This document shows, one piece after another, positions 25,641-36,699 of a stretch of DNA of 64,000 nucleotides. The first letter of the stretch is position 1; each line of letters begins with the position of its first letter. The position numbers and the translations under genes are program-made. The stretch spans positions 186,001 to 250,000 of the forward strand of contig JAQFVV010012405.1 in NCBI GenBank assembly GCA_028023455.1, written 5' to 3'. Below the pieces are notes generated by a model. That model was not told where the DNA came from, made no database searches, and saw nothing but the letters and a program-made list of their open reading frames with translations. Origin of the DNA: Epiperipatus broadwayi (Eukaryota; Onychophora; Udeonychophora; Euonychophora; Peripatidae).

Positions 25641-27374
25641 GATTGGTTAATTTGACCTCATTACAATAAATAAATGACTGAAAAATGATAAAATCTCAAC
25701 TGGTGATCACAGGTAAGAAGTGAAACTCAATTTGGATAAAACTCATGCTCAATCTATAAACTAAAGGATGGTTCAATTTCCAATCTAATAAAAACCAATA
25801 AAACTAACACATGAACTCCTAGGCACAGTCTTTGGGGCAGACATACCTGAGTTGCATAGATATAACAGCATGGTAACTGAAATACTTGATGCATTAACTG
25901 ACATGGAGTAGCCATTGAATCTATTGTCCAAGTTATTAATGTATAACAAGAATTTGTGTATTTATTCTAAAGAAATGGTTTCCCTTAATAATAATAAAAA
26001 ACTTATTTAAATTTTTTTTTCCAAAATGAGGGACAAAACCTCGAAAGTACTAGGCTTGATTAATTTACTTTAATTGTTTTTGTTACCACTAATAGCTTCT
26101 TCACCCAGCGTATTAAAGCGCTCGTATATACTAATAATAATAATAATTTTTTGAAGTGATTATTTTTACATTTCGTAATTTGTGAATAAGAGTGTACAGA
26201 TTTAAATTTGTCTCATGAATTGTTTAATATTTAATAATATAAAATGTCAAACAAATTTAAATAGATAATGGATTTAGATGGATTTTATTTTATTTAATAA
26301 TTGTTTTAATGTTGTTATATATATTTACAATTTGGATCCCAAATGGCATATTTTTATAAATGCATTTAATAACATGAGAGCAGGCATAACAATGGTTTAT
26401 TAGTAATATATTTTATGTAAAATTAAGTAAAAAGTGCTAATGACAATGATATAGCAGAAAAATGCAAAAAAAAAAAAAGTTTTTTATAGTGTAACAAATA
26501 CGTAACAAATAAAAAATTAAAACAATTTATTGATATTTTTTTCTTGACAAGTTTTTCTGACTCTTAAGAGAATTGAAAAAGTTTAGATAATCCATTTTAA
26601 TGTTAATTTTTGTTGCAATGTTGTATCTGATAATTGGATGTTATTTTCTGGAATCCGTATTCTATTAATACACTTTGCATCATTGCATTTGTTCCTGACA
26701 AACTAGTGTTTATTTGTTAATCTTTGGTATTTTTTAATGTTTCAAATTATTATTTTTGAAATATTTGAAAGTTTCTATTCAAAATGGTTTATTATTTTTG
26801 AAATATTTGAAAGTTTCTATTCAAAATGGTTTGGTTGCAGTTTTTTTTTAAATTTCACTTTTCTATTTTGTCAATAATAATGTATTCATTTACTAGAATA
26901 AATTTGGAAAATGATTTTCCACCATAATTTATATCGAAAAATTTGATTTTTTGCTACATATTAATATCATGATATCTTCTACTTCATTTCAACTTATTTT
27001 AGACTTTAATGAATACCATTCTATTAGTGTTAATTCTTCATAATGACTAGTTCATTGATTGAGATATTTGCAACAAGTATTGTAAAAATTCTGTATATAT
27101 TTTTTCACTTCAATTTGTATATTATCATTTTCTAGTTTTTCAATTTCTAATCTCAGTTCTGCATTAATTACACATTCACTTCATTATCAGAAACTTTTTT
27201 TTTTAATAAAAGGATATTTAGTTTGCAACTTTTCATCAAATGTGCATTTTCTCTTTGGAATAGCTTAGTTAGATTTATATTAATAAATTATTTACTTATT
27301 TGATACTTTATTAAGATGTAAAAGTCTACTATACTACTATACTAATTCTTGATTGCATTTATTGGTTGGTAAGA
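25641..27374. other. Non-coding stretch before the RTE element
   Basis: No supported gene. The tandem duplication at 26749-26832 is listed separately. Confidence 0.5.
26749..26832. repeat. Exact 42-bp tandem duplication
   Basis: The 42-bp unit beginning ATTATTTTTGAAATATTTGA occurs at 26749 and again at 26791 with no difference, suggesting a recent event. Confidence 0.95.
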
Positions 27375-27663
27375 TGACTGCAGAAAGGAGTTTGCTATTA
27401 ACTGAAAGGAGACCCTTTGATTCCTCTTGGAGGCCTTAAAGGAACTGAGCAGGGCAAATTCCTAATGTCCATACGTTCTTGTCGTTGCAGCTGTTATTAC
27501 TATATGTTTATTCATATAGTATACGAACATGGATGGGCTGCTCACCAACACGCATTAGCCAGCGTGGTGAGTTTATTGGCTTTTTTACCTCTGAGTTTAA
27601 GATCAAGAAACACCATGGTCTTTCTTCTCAGTGCCTGATAAGGCAGAATGAATGTTTGTGTAA

Positions 27664-28922
27664 ATGATAAAGATTTTTCCCAATTATACAATTATGACAG
27701 ACAAAAATAAAGCATGGCCCTTAATCCCAGGAGGCTGTAAAGTCACCAACCAAGGCAGCGGTTGGTGGCCGAAGGCGGAGGGTGCTAAGAATATCCTGGA
27801 GGCAGACCCAGGCTGCCATTTGATGACGACTTTTTATTTAGGTACTTACAACTGCAGATCACTTTCAAGTGAAGGAAGATTGCAAGAATTAGAAGAAGAA
27901 CTCTCTTATATTAAATGGGATATTATTGGACTTTGTGAAGTTAGAAGAAAAGGTGAAGAGACAATTGATTTAAAAAGTGGACATATGCTCTATTATAAAG
28001 GCACAAATATTGGAAATACAAGTGGAGTAGGATTCATTATAAATAAAAAGTGGAAGAACAATATTGTGGAGATTGATGGTGTATCAGACAGAGTGGCAAG
28101 ATTAGTTATACAACTTAATAGCAGATATCAAATGCAGATAATTCAGGTTTATGCCCCAACAAGTTCTCACAGTGATGAAGTAGTAGAAGATTTTTATATG
28201 GATGTACAAAGGCTTTTGATCAGAGTAAACAACATTTTAAAATTGTTATGGGAGATTTTAATGCTAGAATTGGTAAACAAATGAAAGATGAAAGTGTTGT
28301 AGGTAATTTTGGTTATGGTAATAGAAATGAGAGAGGACATAGACTTGTGGAGTTTGCAGAGAAGGAAAAACTTTATATTATGAATTCTTTTTTTGAGAAA
28401 AATGTTAGAAGGAAATGGACATGGAAGCATCCAAATGAAGGTACAGCAGAATTGGATTATATTTTGACTAACAGGAAATACATATTTCAAGATTGTAATG
28501 TTCTTAATAAATTTAACACAGGAAGTGATCATCGATTAGTAAGGGGTAAGATACATGTTAATGTAAAACTAGAGAGACAAAAATTATTAAGAAAAACTAT
28601 ATTTACAGTTGATATTCCTAATCTTCAGAAACATTCTAATGAATTTAAATTAGAACTTACAAATCGGTTTCAAGTATTAGTAGATTTTGAACATGATTCA
28701 GATTTGAATGAAATTAATATGAAAATAACTGATACACTTTTAAAAACTGCAACAAAGATAGCTGGTAGAAAAAAGCAGCAATTGACTAATAAAATTTCTA
28801 CTGAGACTAGAGAACTTATGAAGAAAAGAAGGAATATGAAGATATGCAAGAATGATGCATTAAAAGAATTGAATATCTCGAATTTTGTAAAATGGTGCGG
28901 AAAAGAGTTGAAAATGATATAA
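27664..28922 (+). pseudogene. RTE AP-endonuclease domain, one internal frameshift
   Basis: Apurinic-like endonuclease that nicks target DNA to prime reverse transcription. Reading from ATG 27664 or, more likely, 27823: TYNCRSL (N motif), IIGLCEVRRKG (catalytic E), IQVYAPTSSHSDE (Y motif), then MGDFNARIG (D/N motif, 28248 onward) and SDHRLVRGK (terminal D-H motif, near 28530). All endonuclease catalytic motifs are present. The first half is in the frame of 27664-28284 and the second in the frame of 28248-28922. The change occurs near 28205-28215, where a one-base loss in an A run best explains it. The end of this frame overlaps the RT frame, marking the second break near 28850-28900. Confidence 0.9.
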
Positions 28923-30649
28923 GAAAGTATAACTGTGAACTAGCAAGAAAAGCTGTAGAAGAAAATAAAAGTCTTAAGAATGTAAAACAACATTTTGGTA
29001 TTGGTAGGAAATTTATATCTGCAATAAGGAAAAAAGATGGAATTATTACTAAAAAGAGGGATGACATTATGAAATTGGTAGAAGATTTTTATCAAGAATT
29101 ATATAGTAATAAAGAACAAGTACCTCCTATATCTATTACATCTTCCGAATTGCCCAGAATTTTAAATGAAGAAGTGAGAAATGCAATTAAATGTATGAAA
29201 AAAGGAAAGGCTCCAGGTAATGATGGAATTATAATTGATATATTAAAAGAAGCAGGTGAAGAAACAGAAAAAATATTAGCAAAGTTATATACCAAATGTC
29301 TAAATGATAAAGATGTACCGGATGATTGGAAGAATGCAGTAATAATATTAATATTTAAAAAAGGTGATAAAGAAGATATTAGAAATTACAGACCTATCAG
29401 CCTTTTATCAGTTTTATATAAAATTTTTACCAAGATAATTACAACTCGTCTACAGAGAACCTTGGATTTTCACCAACCAAGAGAACAAGCTGGATTTAAA
29501 AGTGGTTTTAGTACAGTAGATCATATTCAAGTATTGAGAGAAGTTATAGAAAGGACAAATGAATATGAGTTGTCATTATGTTTTGGATTTGTAGATTATG
29601 AAAAGGCATTTGATTCTATAAACATTTCTTCAGTGATTAAAGCATTGGATCATCAAGGTATAGATCCAGGATATTGTCATATTTTAAAGAATATTTATAA
29701 AAATGCAACAGCAACAATTAGATTACATAATGATACTGGGAAAGTCAACATTGAGAAAGGTGTAAGACAAGGTGACTCCATATCTCCAAAACTTTTTACA
29801 GCAGTGCTGCAAGAAGTATTTTGTGGATTAAAATGGGAAACTAAAGGAGTGAAAGTAAATGGAGATTATTTAAGTCATTTAGATTTCGCAGATGATGTAG
29901 TTGTTTTTGCAAATAATGCTTCCGAGCTGCAGGAAATGTTGCAGGAGTTATCAGATGAAAGTAGGAAAGTAGGACTAAAGATAAATGTTAAAAAGACTAA
30001 AGTAATGTTTAATCGATTTGCTCAAAATATGAAAATAAAGATTGATTATGATGAATTAGAAGAAGTTAACAGTTACAAATACCTTGGTCAGATTATTAAT
30101 ACAGATGGAAACATAATAGAGGAAATTAATCATAGAATTAAACTTGGTTGGAGTGCTTTTGGTAGAAATAACTTGATATTAAAAGGAAATATGCCTATGT
30201 GTTTGAAAAGAAAGGTTTTTAACAAATGTGTTTTACCAGTTCTTACTTATGGATCTGAGACTTGGACACTTAATAGAAGATCAATACAGAGACTTCAGAC
30301 CACTCAAAGAAGTATGGAGAGATGTATGTTGGGAGTAACAAGAAGAGATCGAAAACGCAATGTATGGGTAAGAGAACAAACAGGTGTTACTGACCTCATT
30401 GAAAAAATTAAAAGATTGAAGTGGAGTTGGGCTGGACATATTGCTAGAAGAGATGATAATAGATGGACAATTGAAATTTTAAACTGGATTCCAAGAGATT
30501 GTAAAAGACCCAGAAGGAGACCACATGTAAGATGGATGGATGAAATAAGAAAATGTGTAGGGGTGATGTGGAGAAGAGAAACTAAAGATCGGAGAAGATG
30601 GATTAAACTTGGAGAGATCTTCATCCTGCAGTGGATTGATAATGGTTGA
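28892..30649 (+). CDS. RTE reverse transcriptase and C-terminal region, 585 codons open
   Basis: Open frame with all RT blocks: [12 protein letters not shown] (motif 0/1, residues about 102-113), [15 protein letters not shown] (motif 2), [10 protein letters not shown] (motif A, D235), [10 protein letters not shown] (motif B, residue 290 on), FADDVVVFA (catalytic box, residues 332-335), [12 protein letters not shown] (motif D) and YKYLGQIIN (motif E). The C-terminal part has the RTE/BovB-style [15 protein letters not shown] and [15 protein letters not shown] segments. It would copy element RNA at the nicked target. The upstream endonuclease is in other frames, so the natural single protein cannot be made from this copy without frameshifting; the annotated start is only the first ATG after the break. 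Confidence 0.9.
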   Translation: MVRKRVENDIRKYNCELARKAVEENKSLKNVKQHFGIGRKFISAIRKKDGIITKKRDDIMKLVEDFYQELYSNKEQVPPISITSSELPRILNEEVRNAIKCMKKGKAPGNDGIIIDILKEAGEETEKILAKLYTKCLNDKDVPDDWKNAVIILIFKKGDKEDIRNYRPISLLSVLYKIFTKIITTRLQRTLDFHQPREQAGFKSGFSTVDHIQVLREVIERTNEYELSLCFGFVDYEKAFDSINISSVIKALDHQGIDPGYCHILKNIYKNATATIRLHNDTGKVNIEKGVRQGDSISPKLFTAVLQEVFCGLKWETKGVKVNGDYLSHLDFADDVVVFANNASELQEMLQELSDESRKVGLKINVKKTKVMFNRFAQNMKIKIDYDELEEVNSYKYLGQIINTDGNIIEEINHRIKLGWSAFGRNNLILKGNMPMCLKRKVFNKCVLPVLTYGSETWTLNRRSIQRLQTTQRSMERCMLGVTRRDRKRNVWVREQTGVTDLIEKIKRLKWSWAGHIARRDDNRWTIEILNWIPRDCKRPRRRPHVRWMDEIRKCVGVMWRRETKDRRRWIKLGEIFILQWIDNG

Positions 30650-30665
30650 TAATGATGATGATGAA

Positions 30666-31394
30666 GATGACTTTATACCCTAGAACTTCATAGATAACAT
30701 CATGTTATATCATTTGCTTTAAACATTTCAAAAGTTTCAAAAACATGAAAAATTATGCAAATTTTATTGCTTTTTACAAAATATGATAAATGTTCATCCT
30801 GATATAATTCACACCACAATTCACTGTTTTAAAATGGGATTGTCCAGTTCAAAACAAGACATTTGGTCATCTTAAGTATAAAGCAACATGTTTATAAACT
30901 TACATGTTGTTAATTTTGATACTCAGATCTCAGTGTTATTATTATTTTTTTTTTTAGTTATGAATTTGGCTAATTTTTTTCCATATTCAAAATCAACTAT
31001 GTGTAATGGATTGTATTTTTTTTAAAAAGCTACTTATTCTATGATATGCTTCATTGAATCACTTATAATTAAATTCATTGAATGTGTGATCAATATAAAA
31101 TGCTCATGGATTTAAATTTATTAGATTTTTTGAAAATCATGACTTTTTATGCATGTTCATGGTATGGTTATGGCTCAGTTTTTTCTGAGATTTCACAATT
31201 ATGAAACTTTTTTATTTAATAAGTAATTTTCCAGTATTCATATGCAAATCTTCATGTTTTATAATAATTGAATGGGTATTTGTTTGAAGATTTATGATAT
31301 TGGTATTTTAGTTATAATTATGTTAGATTATTTTTATCATTAAAATTAAATATTGAAATAGATGCTTTTAGAAAAATTTTATAATTTATTTTAA
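30666..31394. other. No gene recognised
   Basis: AT-rich flank downstream of the RTE element. Confidence 0.5.
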
Positions 31395-31705
31395 AATTTT
31401 CAAATACAACCAACTGTTAGTAATAGGACACAGGTTAGCATATAACAGAGATTAGTATATAATCTTAAAATTCAATAATCATGGATCTAAACCTCCAGGC
31501 TCAATTCCCATCCTAGTACAATCACTGGTCAGTCCATAAACAGCTGAAAAAGAAAAGAGAATACCATTTAAAACATTGTGTTATTTACTAATCTGTATGC
31601 TATTATTAACTTTTGATTGTATTTGAAAAGTTTAAAATAAATTATATATATATATTTTTGAAGACATTAAATATTTAATATTAGATGAAGGAAATAATGC
31701 ATCAT
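31395..31705 (+). repeat. tRNA-derived SINE with fold-back ends
   Basis: The 5' part AAATTTTCAAATACAACCAA then CTGTTAGTAATAG is the reverse complement, with few changes, of the 3' part CTATTATTAACTTTTGATTG then TATTTGAAAAGTTT (about 31601). Between them are a worn tRNA-like head (TTAGCATATAACAGAGATTAG) and a B-box-like GGCTCAATTCCC (31489 onward), then the family signature ATCACTGGTCAG. It ends in TTAGATGAAGGAAATAAT, a degraded form of the terminus seen at 33,645. Confidence 0.7.
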
Positions 31706-32142
31706 ATAATTACAATTGAAAGAGTAATTGTTTGGGGGTTTATAAAAAGTTTCTTAACAATAAATGACTGCTCAGAACCATAATTCATGGCACCTGGAGC
31801 TCCAAAATCTACCACTCTATCATTGAATTAAAATTTACAGGTCAATGTATATTTATTTCCAGTTGTTAGAATTACAAATGCAGTCTAATATTATCACATA
31901 CAATTTTATATCATTTAATTTATTCATTATTTTAAATCTTTTTTTTTTAATTAATATTAGTTCAACAATAAATATTTGTTTAAAAGAATGATATTATTGT
32001 TTGATGATTATGCTACAAGGACTAATTCTAATGTAATAAGTTAGATAAAAACATTTTTGCTAATATTAATTTTATTGCAAACATTTAACATGGTTAGATA
32101 TTGAACAAATTGTCTGCTAGGAACAAAATAAAAGCAATTGAT
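31706..32142. other. No gene recognised
   Basis: AT-rich, no ORF or repeat noted. Confidence 0.5.
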
Positions 32143-32560
32143 AAACTAATAAACTAAAGATCAGCATTTCAAGCTAATGTACATGTGCTTTATGAATCTT
32201 AATAATAAATGAATACTTTCATTTCCAACATAATATAATGTCTTTGCGAAAGAATAGAATAAATCACCTATTCTTTCAACCCAAACGCTTAAGTATGTGC
32301 AAATCCTAAGCACTGGAAATGAAAGCATGAAGATAAACAAATCACTTTAAATTACTTTTTACCATGTCTGAATGAATGACGGCTACAAAATTTTCTAGAA
32401 TTTACAACACTTCATTCTTAAATGAAACTAAACATATGTAAATGAGATTTATTTTATATAGCGTGATGTATATGAATTGTAATAAACTAAAGATCAGCAT
32501 TTCAAGCTAATGTACATGCACTTTATGAATCTTAATAATAAATGAATACTTTCATTTGAT
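32143..32560. repeat. Structured dimeric repeat, locus 1 (332-bp period)
   Basis: AATAAACTAAAGATCAGCAT and the next about 60 bases occur at 32148 and again at 32480 (period 332) almost unchanged. So there is one full unit plus a partial second unit that stops just after GAATACTTTCAT. Inside the full unit are two hairpin stems: 32248-32257 with 32268-32277 (GAAAGAATAG/CTATTCTTTC, 10 of 10 pairs), enclosed by 32216-32226 with 32315-32325 (11 of 11 pairs). The same organisation recurs at 59940-60402. Confidence 0.85.
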
Positions 32561-33220
32561 GTTTGCAAGAATCCATGTCAAAGCACAACTTAGGAGATGT
32601 ACAACAGTTGAGGCTATTTATTGCTTCGTTATCCGATCTGGCAGTTGAAAACACTTTTGTCTTATGAAGAAAATATATTTAATTGTATCATACAGATTAT
32701 TAGAAGGATAGGAAGAATACTAATTCTTCATGAACAATTAATATTTTACTATAGTATGTAGATAATGAATAGTAGATTATGACTTGACATGCTAAGTTAT
32801 TTCATTTGTGACATACTATTTAGACTGTTGTGACTGCAGTGCATTAGATACTTAACTTTTAAATATTTTGTACTATTTTTCTTCCTTTTTGACAATGTAA
32901 AATGATATAATTTAATTGTGAATTCTGGAACACAGAATTTATAAACACAATAGTAATCACAGTCAAGATGCAGAAAGCCATTAATGATTATGCATTAATT
33001 CCATTTAGTTTACTATGTTTGAATAGTTTTATTTTAAAGGAGTGGTGAATTTGTCAGCATAATTCATATGTTTGATAGTATTAAAGATCATTAAACATGC
33101 AATTTGTCCTTAATTGTATAGTTTAATTAAAAAAATTCACTATCAAAATTGACTTGACCATCTTGAATTTGAGTTTACGATAGCTGAAATGAAAATTACT
33201 AGAGTTAATTGTGATAACAT
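32561..33220. other. No gene recognised
   Basis: Non-coding, no repeat match noticed. Confidence 0.5.
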
Positions 33221-33646
33221 GTTGGAGTATTTCCATCCTCTATCATTACATTTTGAATGTGTAGAAAATTTTAAACTTTATTTAAACTTTTCAAATACAA
33301 AACAATTATTAGTAATACCACACACAGATAATACAGGTCAGTAATTACCCAATGTTTTGAGTAGTATTATTCTCAACTTTTCTTCAGATGTTAGTGGCCT
33401 GACAGAGTTGATCTTACATATTTAGATTCTTGAATATTAAATTTTAAGGTGATGCTGTAACCAACTGAATTATTCTGTCAGAGGCAACAGTCAGAATAGC
33501 ACAGTTGATTAGAATGTTGTCTTAAAATTCAATATTCAAGAATGTGAAAGTGTAAGTTTGAGCCCTATGGTAGTACTGTCACTGACCAGACCAGCAACAC
33601 CTAAAGAATTGTAGAGAATAATACTAGATGATGGAAATAATCCAAC
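33221..33646. repeat. Fold-back element carrying a tRNA-derived SINE head
   Basis: The ends are inverted copies: GTTGGAGTATTTCCATCCTC at 33221 and, reverse-complemented at the right end, GTTGGATTATTTCCATCATC. The middle is also palindromic: TTCTTGAATATTAAATTTTA (33428 onward) faces TAAAATTCAATATTCAAGAA (33522-33541). The right half contains a good tRNA-like head, TAGCACAGTTGATTAGAATG (33496 onward, A box) and GTTTGAGCCC (33555 onward, B box). The left half carries a shortened reverse complement of this. The element is thus close to two head-to-head SINE copies. Confidence 0.75.
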
Positions 33647-35304
33647 ATATTATCACATCTAATATCTCAACATCACAAATTTTCAGTCAAATTTAGAGTT
33701 AATATATCCTTTTTTTCATAGTGATTGCATCTTTAATACTTGTCTGATGCAATCATTCAGGTAAATGGGAAAATTTCTATAAAAAATCATATGTAATTGT
33801 TCAGGAAATCATGTAAAGTTTGTGCATCAGAAGTGAAAAAAATTGAGCTTTAATAGAGAAACTTATTATTATCACATCTATAACCTTATCACTGTGTTAA
33901 TCTGGGCAGAACAGGCTTCCATAATTTAAACATTATGTTTAATTAAATTACATTTATCAACATGCATTGAAAGATAGGAAAGACTATGATCTGATTAGTA
34001 TTTCATTTGGAGTCAAAATTAAAATCATTTTAAATCATTAAATTAACAAATTTTCATTATGGTTACTATTCATATGTCTAATTGTAAAAAAAAATAAAAA
34101 TACAATGCAAGGTTTTTTTTTTTTTGTTTGCATTTACTTCAATTTAAATTAGAAGTGTCACAATTGACAGCCATAAAGCAATTTCTTGTAATTCATGATA
34201 TTTTGAATAAAGTTATAAAAAATAGAATGATTAGCTTTTCATAATAAAATATAAATATTGATTTGAGTATTTTATTAATTTCCATATGACATTTATAGTT
34301 ACAACATGGATGCAACAATTAACATAATTGCAATTATAAACATGTATAGCTCAATTTTAATGCTACATTGAATCATAATCATTCATAAACTATATTTATG
34401 CTTTTATTATTTATAAACACTGTGCTGTTCACATAGCCATAGTGGCATGCATTATAATGCCCATGTGATTCATGGAAGCATGTGTTTATAGTTGTCTGCT
34501 AAATCAGTTATTGAATTCTGAAATTTATTTCAGTGCATTGAACATAATCTGACAGCATGAGTGATTTAATATAACTGTGGGAGAATTTTTTTTTCTATTA
34601 TTGGAAATAGTATCATCATGGTTATATATATATATTATTCAATAAATTTAGTTTTAGCAATGTAAATAATTATATAAATACATTTTTATAAAAAAAAATG
34701 GGTGTGACAACAGTCTCGGCCTCAGTGTGGCCTTTGAGCATTCCATCATCAGATTTTCAATTGGATGGATGGTTGAAGAGTTGGAGTGTGAAGTAGATTG
34801 AAGCCTGTCCATTACAGTATGACGATTGGCTATCTTAATATATATCTGAGCACTTATGGCATATATGTGTGGAGATGGTAATCTGGACCAACTGATGATT
34901 GCTGGTTTAACATGAAATATGTATATTGGTGATTATTTATCGTTTCAACATATATGTGTTCAAGTGTATCATTGTTAAGAGATAGAGTGGAGGGTGGTGG
35001 GTGGTGTGAAAGTCTGTGCTCATATACCCTATATATTACATATATAGACACAGGTATATAATAAACCTGTGTTTCAGTTATTAAAAAATTGTTATTTATA
35101 TTAGACTCGTTTATCCAGATAATGTTAGTATTTTTACAACAGCAGTAAGAAAAAAAAACCTGTTGATATGAGGAAAGAAAATTTCAAAAAAGAAAAAAGA
35201 GAATTGAATTACAGGTACTTCAATTTAGAAAAAAAAAAGACAATGCTGTGAGCATTATTTGTATAGAAACTGTCAGTATTACCAAATAATCATCATTATA
35301 TATA
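33647..35304. other. No gene recognised
   Basis: Non-coding. A GC-richer patch near 34700-35000 has a 65-codon minus-strand ORF with no recognisable motif. An AT run is present at about 34624-34635. Confidence 0.4.
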
Positions 35305-36055
35305 AAATCTATATAACATAAATGTCATTTACTTTCTTTATTACTTTTATAATGCTTCATATAATTGCAATCTACTATTGATGGTTTTGATTGCCCTAGC
35401 AATTTTCTTCAGAACTATAGAAAATACAATACAAATACATGAATACGAATATACATGTACATATAATTTTATATATACATATATTCTATCTTATAATCAT
35501 TATTTATATACCTACACATATCTTTATATACCTCTGTATATAATTATTAACTTTTTATGTATAATACATTTTAACCTTTTTTATATTTTATATTTGTCAA
35601 TCAATACTTTCTATAATCATATGAATATATTATTTTTATTTTATTTATTTTTATTATTTTATTAATATTTTTTAAATATTTAACTCCAACATTATATTTT
35701 CATTTTTTTTTTTATATTTTACATTATTATTAATTTTTCTTATATTAACATTCAAACTGTATTATTTTCTTTAACCTGTAATATTATTTCTTTTTATTTT
35801 TTATTATTAAGTATTCAAACCCACTTTTTATTATTTTTTAACATATTTTATATCTACCTTCTACTTATATTTTTAAATCTTAATTGCTCACTATTCAAAC
35901 TTTAACATTTTATATTTATACTTAGTAGCTTCTTTTGTCTATTCTTTATATAATTAAATCTATTTTTATTTTTAATTCTTACTAATATTATCATTTTTAT
36001 TTTATACCTAGTGGCTCCCTCATTTTATTTTTTATATAATTAAATCTATTCTTAC
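35305..36055 (-). repeat. Left inverted arm of the Penelope-like element
   Basis: About 750 bp that pairs along its length with 39430-40155. Anchors include CAATACAAATACATGAATAC (35429 onward), TCTTATAATCATTATTT and ATATAATTAAATCTATT. They appear reverse-complemented and in reverse order in the right arm. The inner end runs into a 53-bp tandem duplication. Confidence 0.85.
35360..35419 (-). ncRNA. Degenerate hammerhead-like ribozyme motif, left arm
   Basis: On the minus strand: TATAGTT, CTGAAGA (35406-35412), a perfect 5-bp stem ATTGC-TAGG-GCAAT, then CAAAACC (core G changed to C), and later AATTATA (35360-35366), which pairs with TATAGTT (six Watson-Crick pairs and one G-T). The order stem I, CUGANGA, stem II, (G)AAA, stem I' is that of a hammerhead. 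The base expected to be U before the cleavage site is G, so activity is doubtful. Confidence 0.45.
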
Positions 36056-36133
36056 AACCTCTTTAATTAATAGACTAATATTTTTTATATAATTAAATCT
36101 ATTCTTACAACCTCTTTAACTAATAGACTAATT
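36028..36133. repeat. 53-bp tandem duplication at the arm junction
   Basis: TTTTTTATATAATTAAATCT then ATTCTTACAACCTCTTTAA occurs at 36028 and at 36081, nearly identical. Confidence 0.9.
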
Positions 36134-36672
36134 AATAACTCAAAAGACCATTTACCCTCTGATCAATTTTTTCATACAGTAAATAAAATAATTTGCCCTC
36201 ACACTAGCAGCAGTACTACATTTAATGGCAAATCTCATGCCTCTCTCTCCTCATGTGTCTCATCACTGTTACTTGTACAAAAGAGCTCCGAACACACCCA
36301 AATATAATCTTATCTTCTTGGAACACCACTAGTCCACCAGCTATATATTTGAACCATTTTCTGCTACCATCTCTAGTGCAGAGCACTATGACTCTAAGTG
36401 TAAAATTAAAGAAGCATTGCTTAAAGCTAATAACACCCATGCTATAAACTAGAAGGAAGCATACTTTTCTCTCTCCAAAAAAATGGACTCTCTAACCCAC
36501 TCTGCATATATTTAAATATTCATCACATACATTTTCCATTGTGCTCATTAAACTCACTGGCTATGATTATGAGAAGATAAAACATTATAAAAGTGCTCAG
36601 CCATTAATCTTAATATCTGTAATTAGCTTCACCAATACCTGCATTTTAGCACATTTAGACATATTACTTGTT
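36130..36672 (+). repeat. Upstream pseudo-LTR: 5' partial copy of the PLE 3' coding end
   Basis: Matches 38590-39112 in the same orientation: CTCAAAAGACCA, the CAGCTATATATTTGAACC/CAGCCATATATCCAAACT blocks, and the almost identical end AGCTTCACCAATACCTGCAT then TTTAGCACATTTAGACATAT. Translated, it contains SSTTFNGKSHASLSSCVSHH, a degraded GIY-YIG core. Head-to-tail partial copies like this are the pseudo-LTRs of Penelope-like elements. Confidence 0.8.
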
Positions 36673-36699
36673 TAATTGGGAAGTTTACATTTTTCTTAT

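Larger units (their letters stand above)
27375..30665 (+). mobile_element. RTE-type LINE, copy 1 (nearly complete)
   Basis: Homology with the second copy starts at GACTGCAGAAAGGA (27375 here, about 46919 there), which I take as the approximate 5' end. A GC-richer leader of about 450 bp leads to the endonuclease, then reverse transcriptase, and the element ends in a TGATAATGATGATGATGAAG simple-repeat tail, as RTE elements do. Gene order, AP-endonuclease plus RT with no zinc-knuckle ORF1, and the short 3' end fit the RTE clade. It is the least decayed element in the window: only two frame breaks separate it from one continuous reading frame. Target duplications were not identified. Confidence 0.9.

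Noticed and set aside
28194-28532. 112-codon minus-strand ORF within the RTE endonuclease
   Set aside because: Antisense shadow of the endonuclease frame; likewise the minus-strand ORFs at 28816-29067, 29092-29295 and 30304-30624.
32143-32560. CRISPR-like or satellite array
   Set aside because: Only about 1.3 units are present and the same truncated-dimer form recurs elsewhere, so it is a dispersed element rather than an array.
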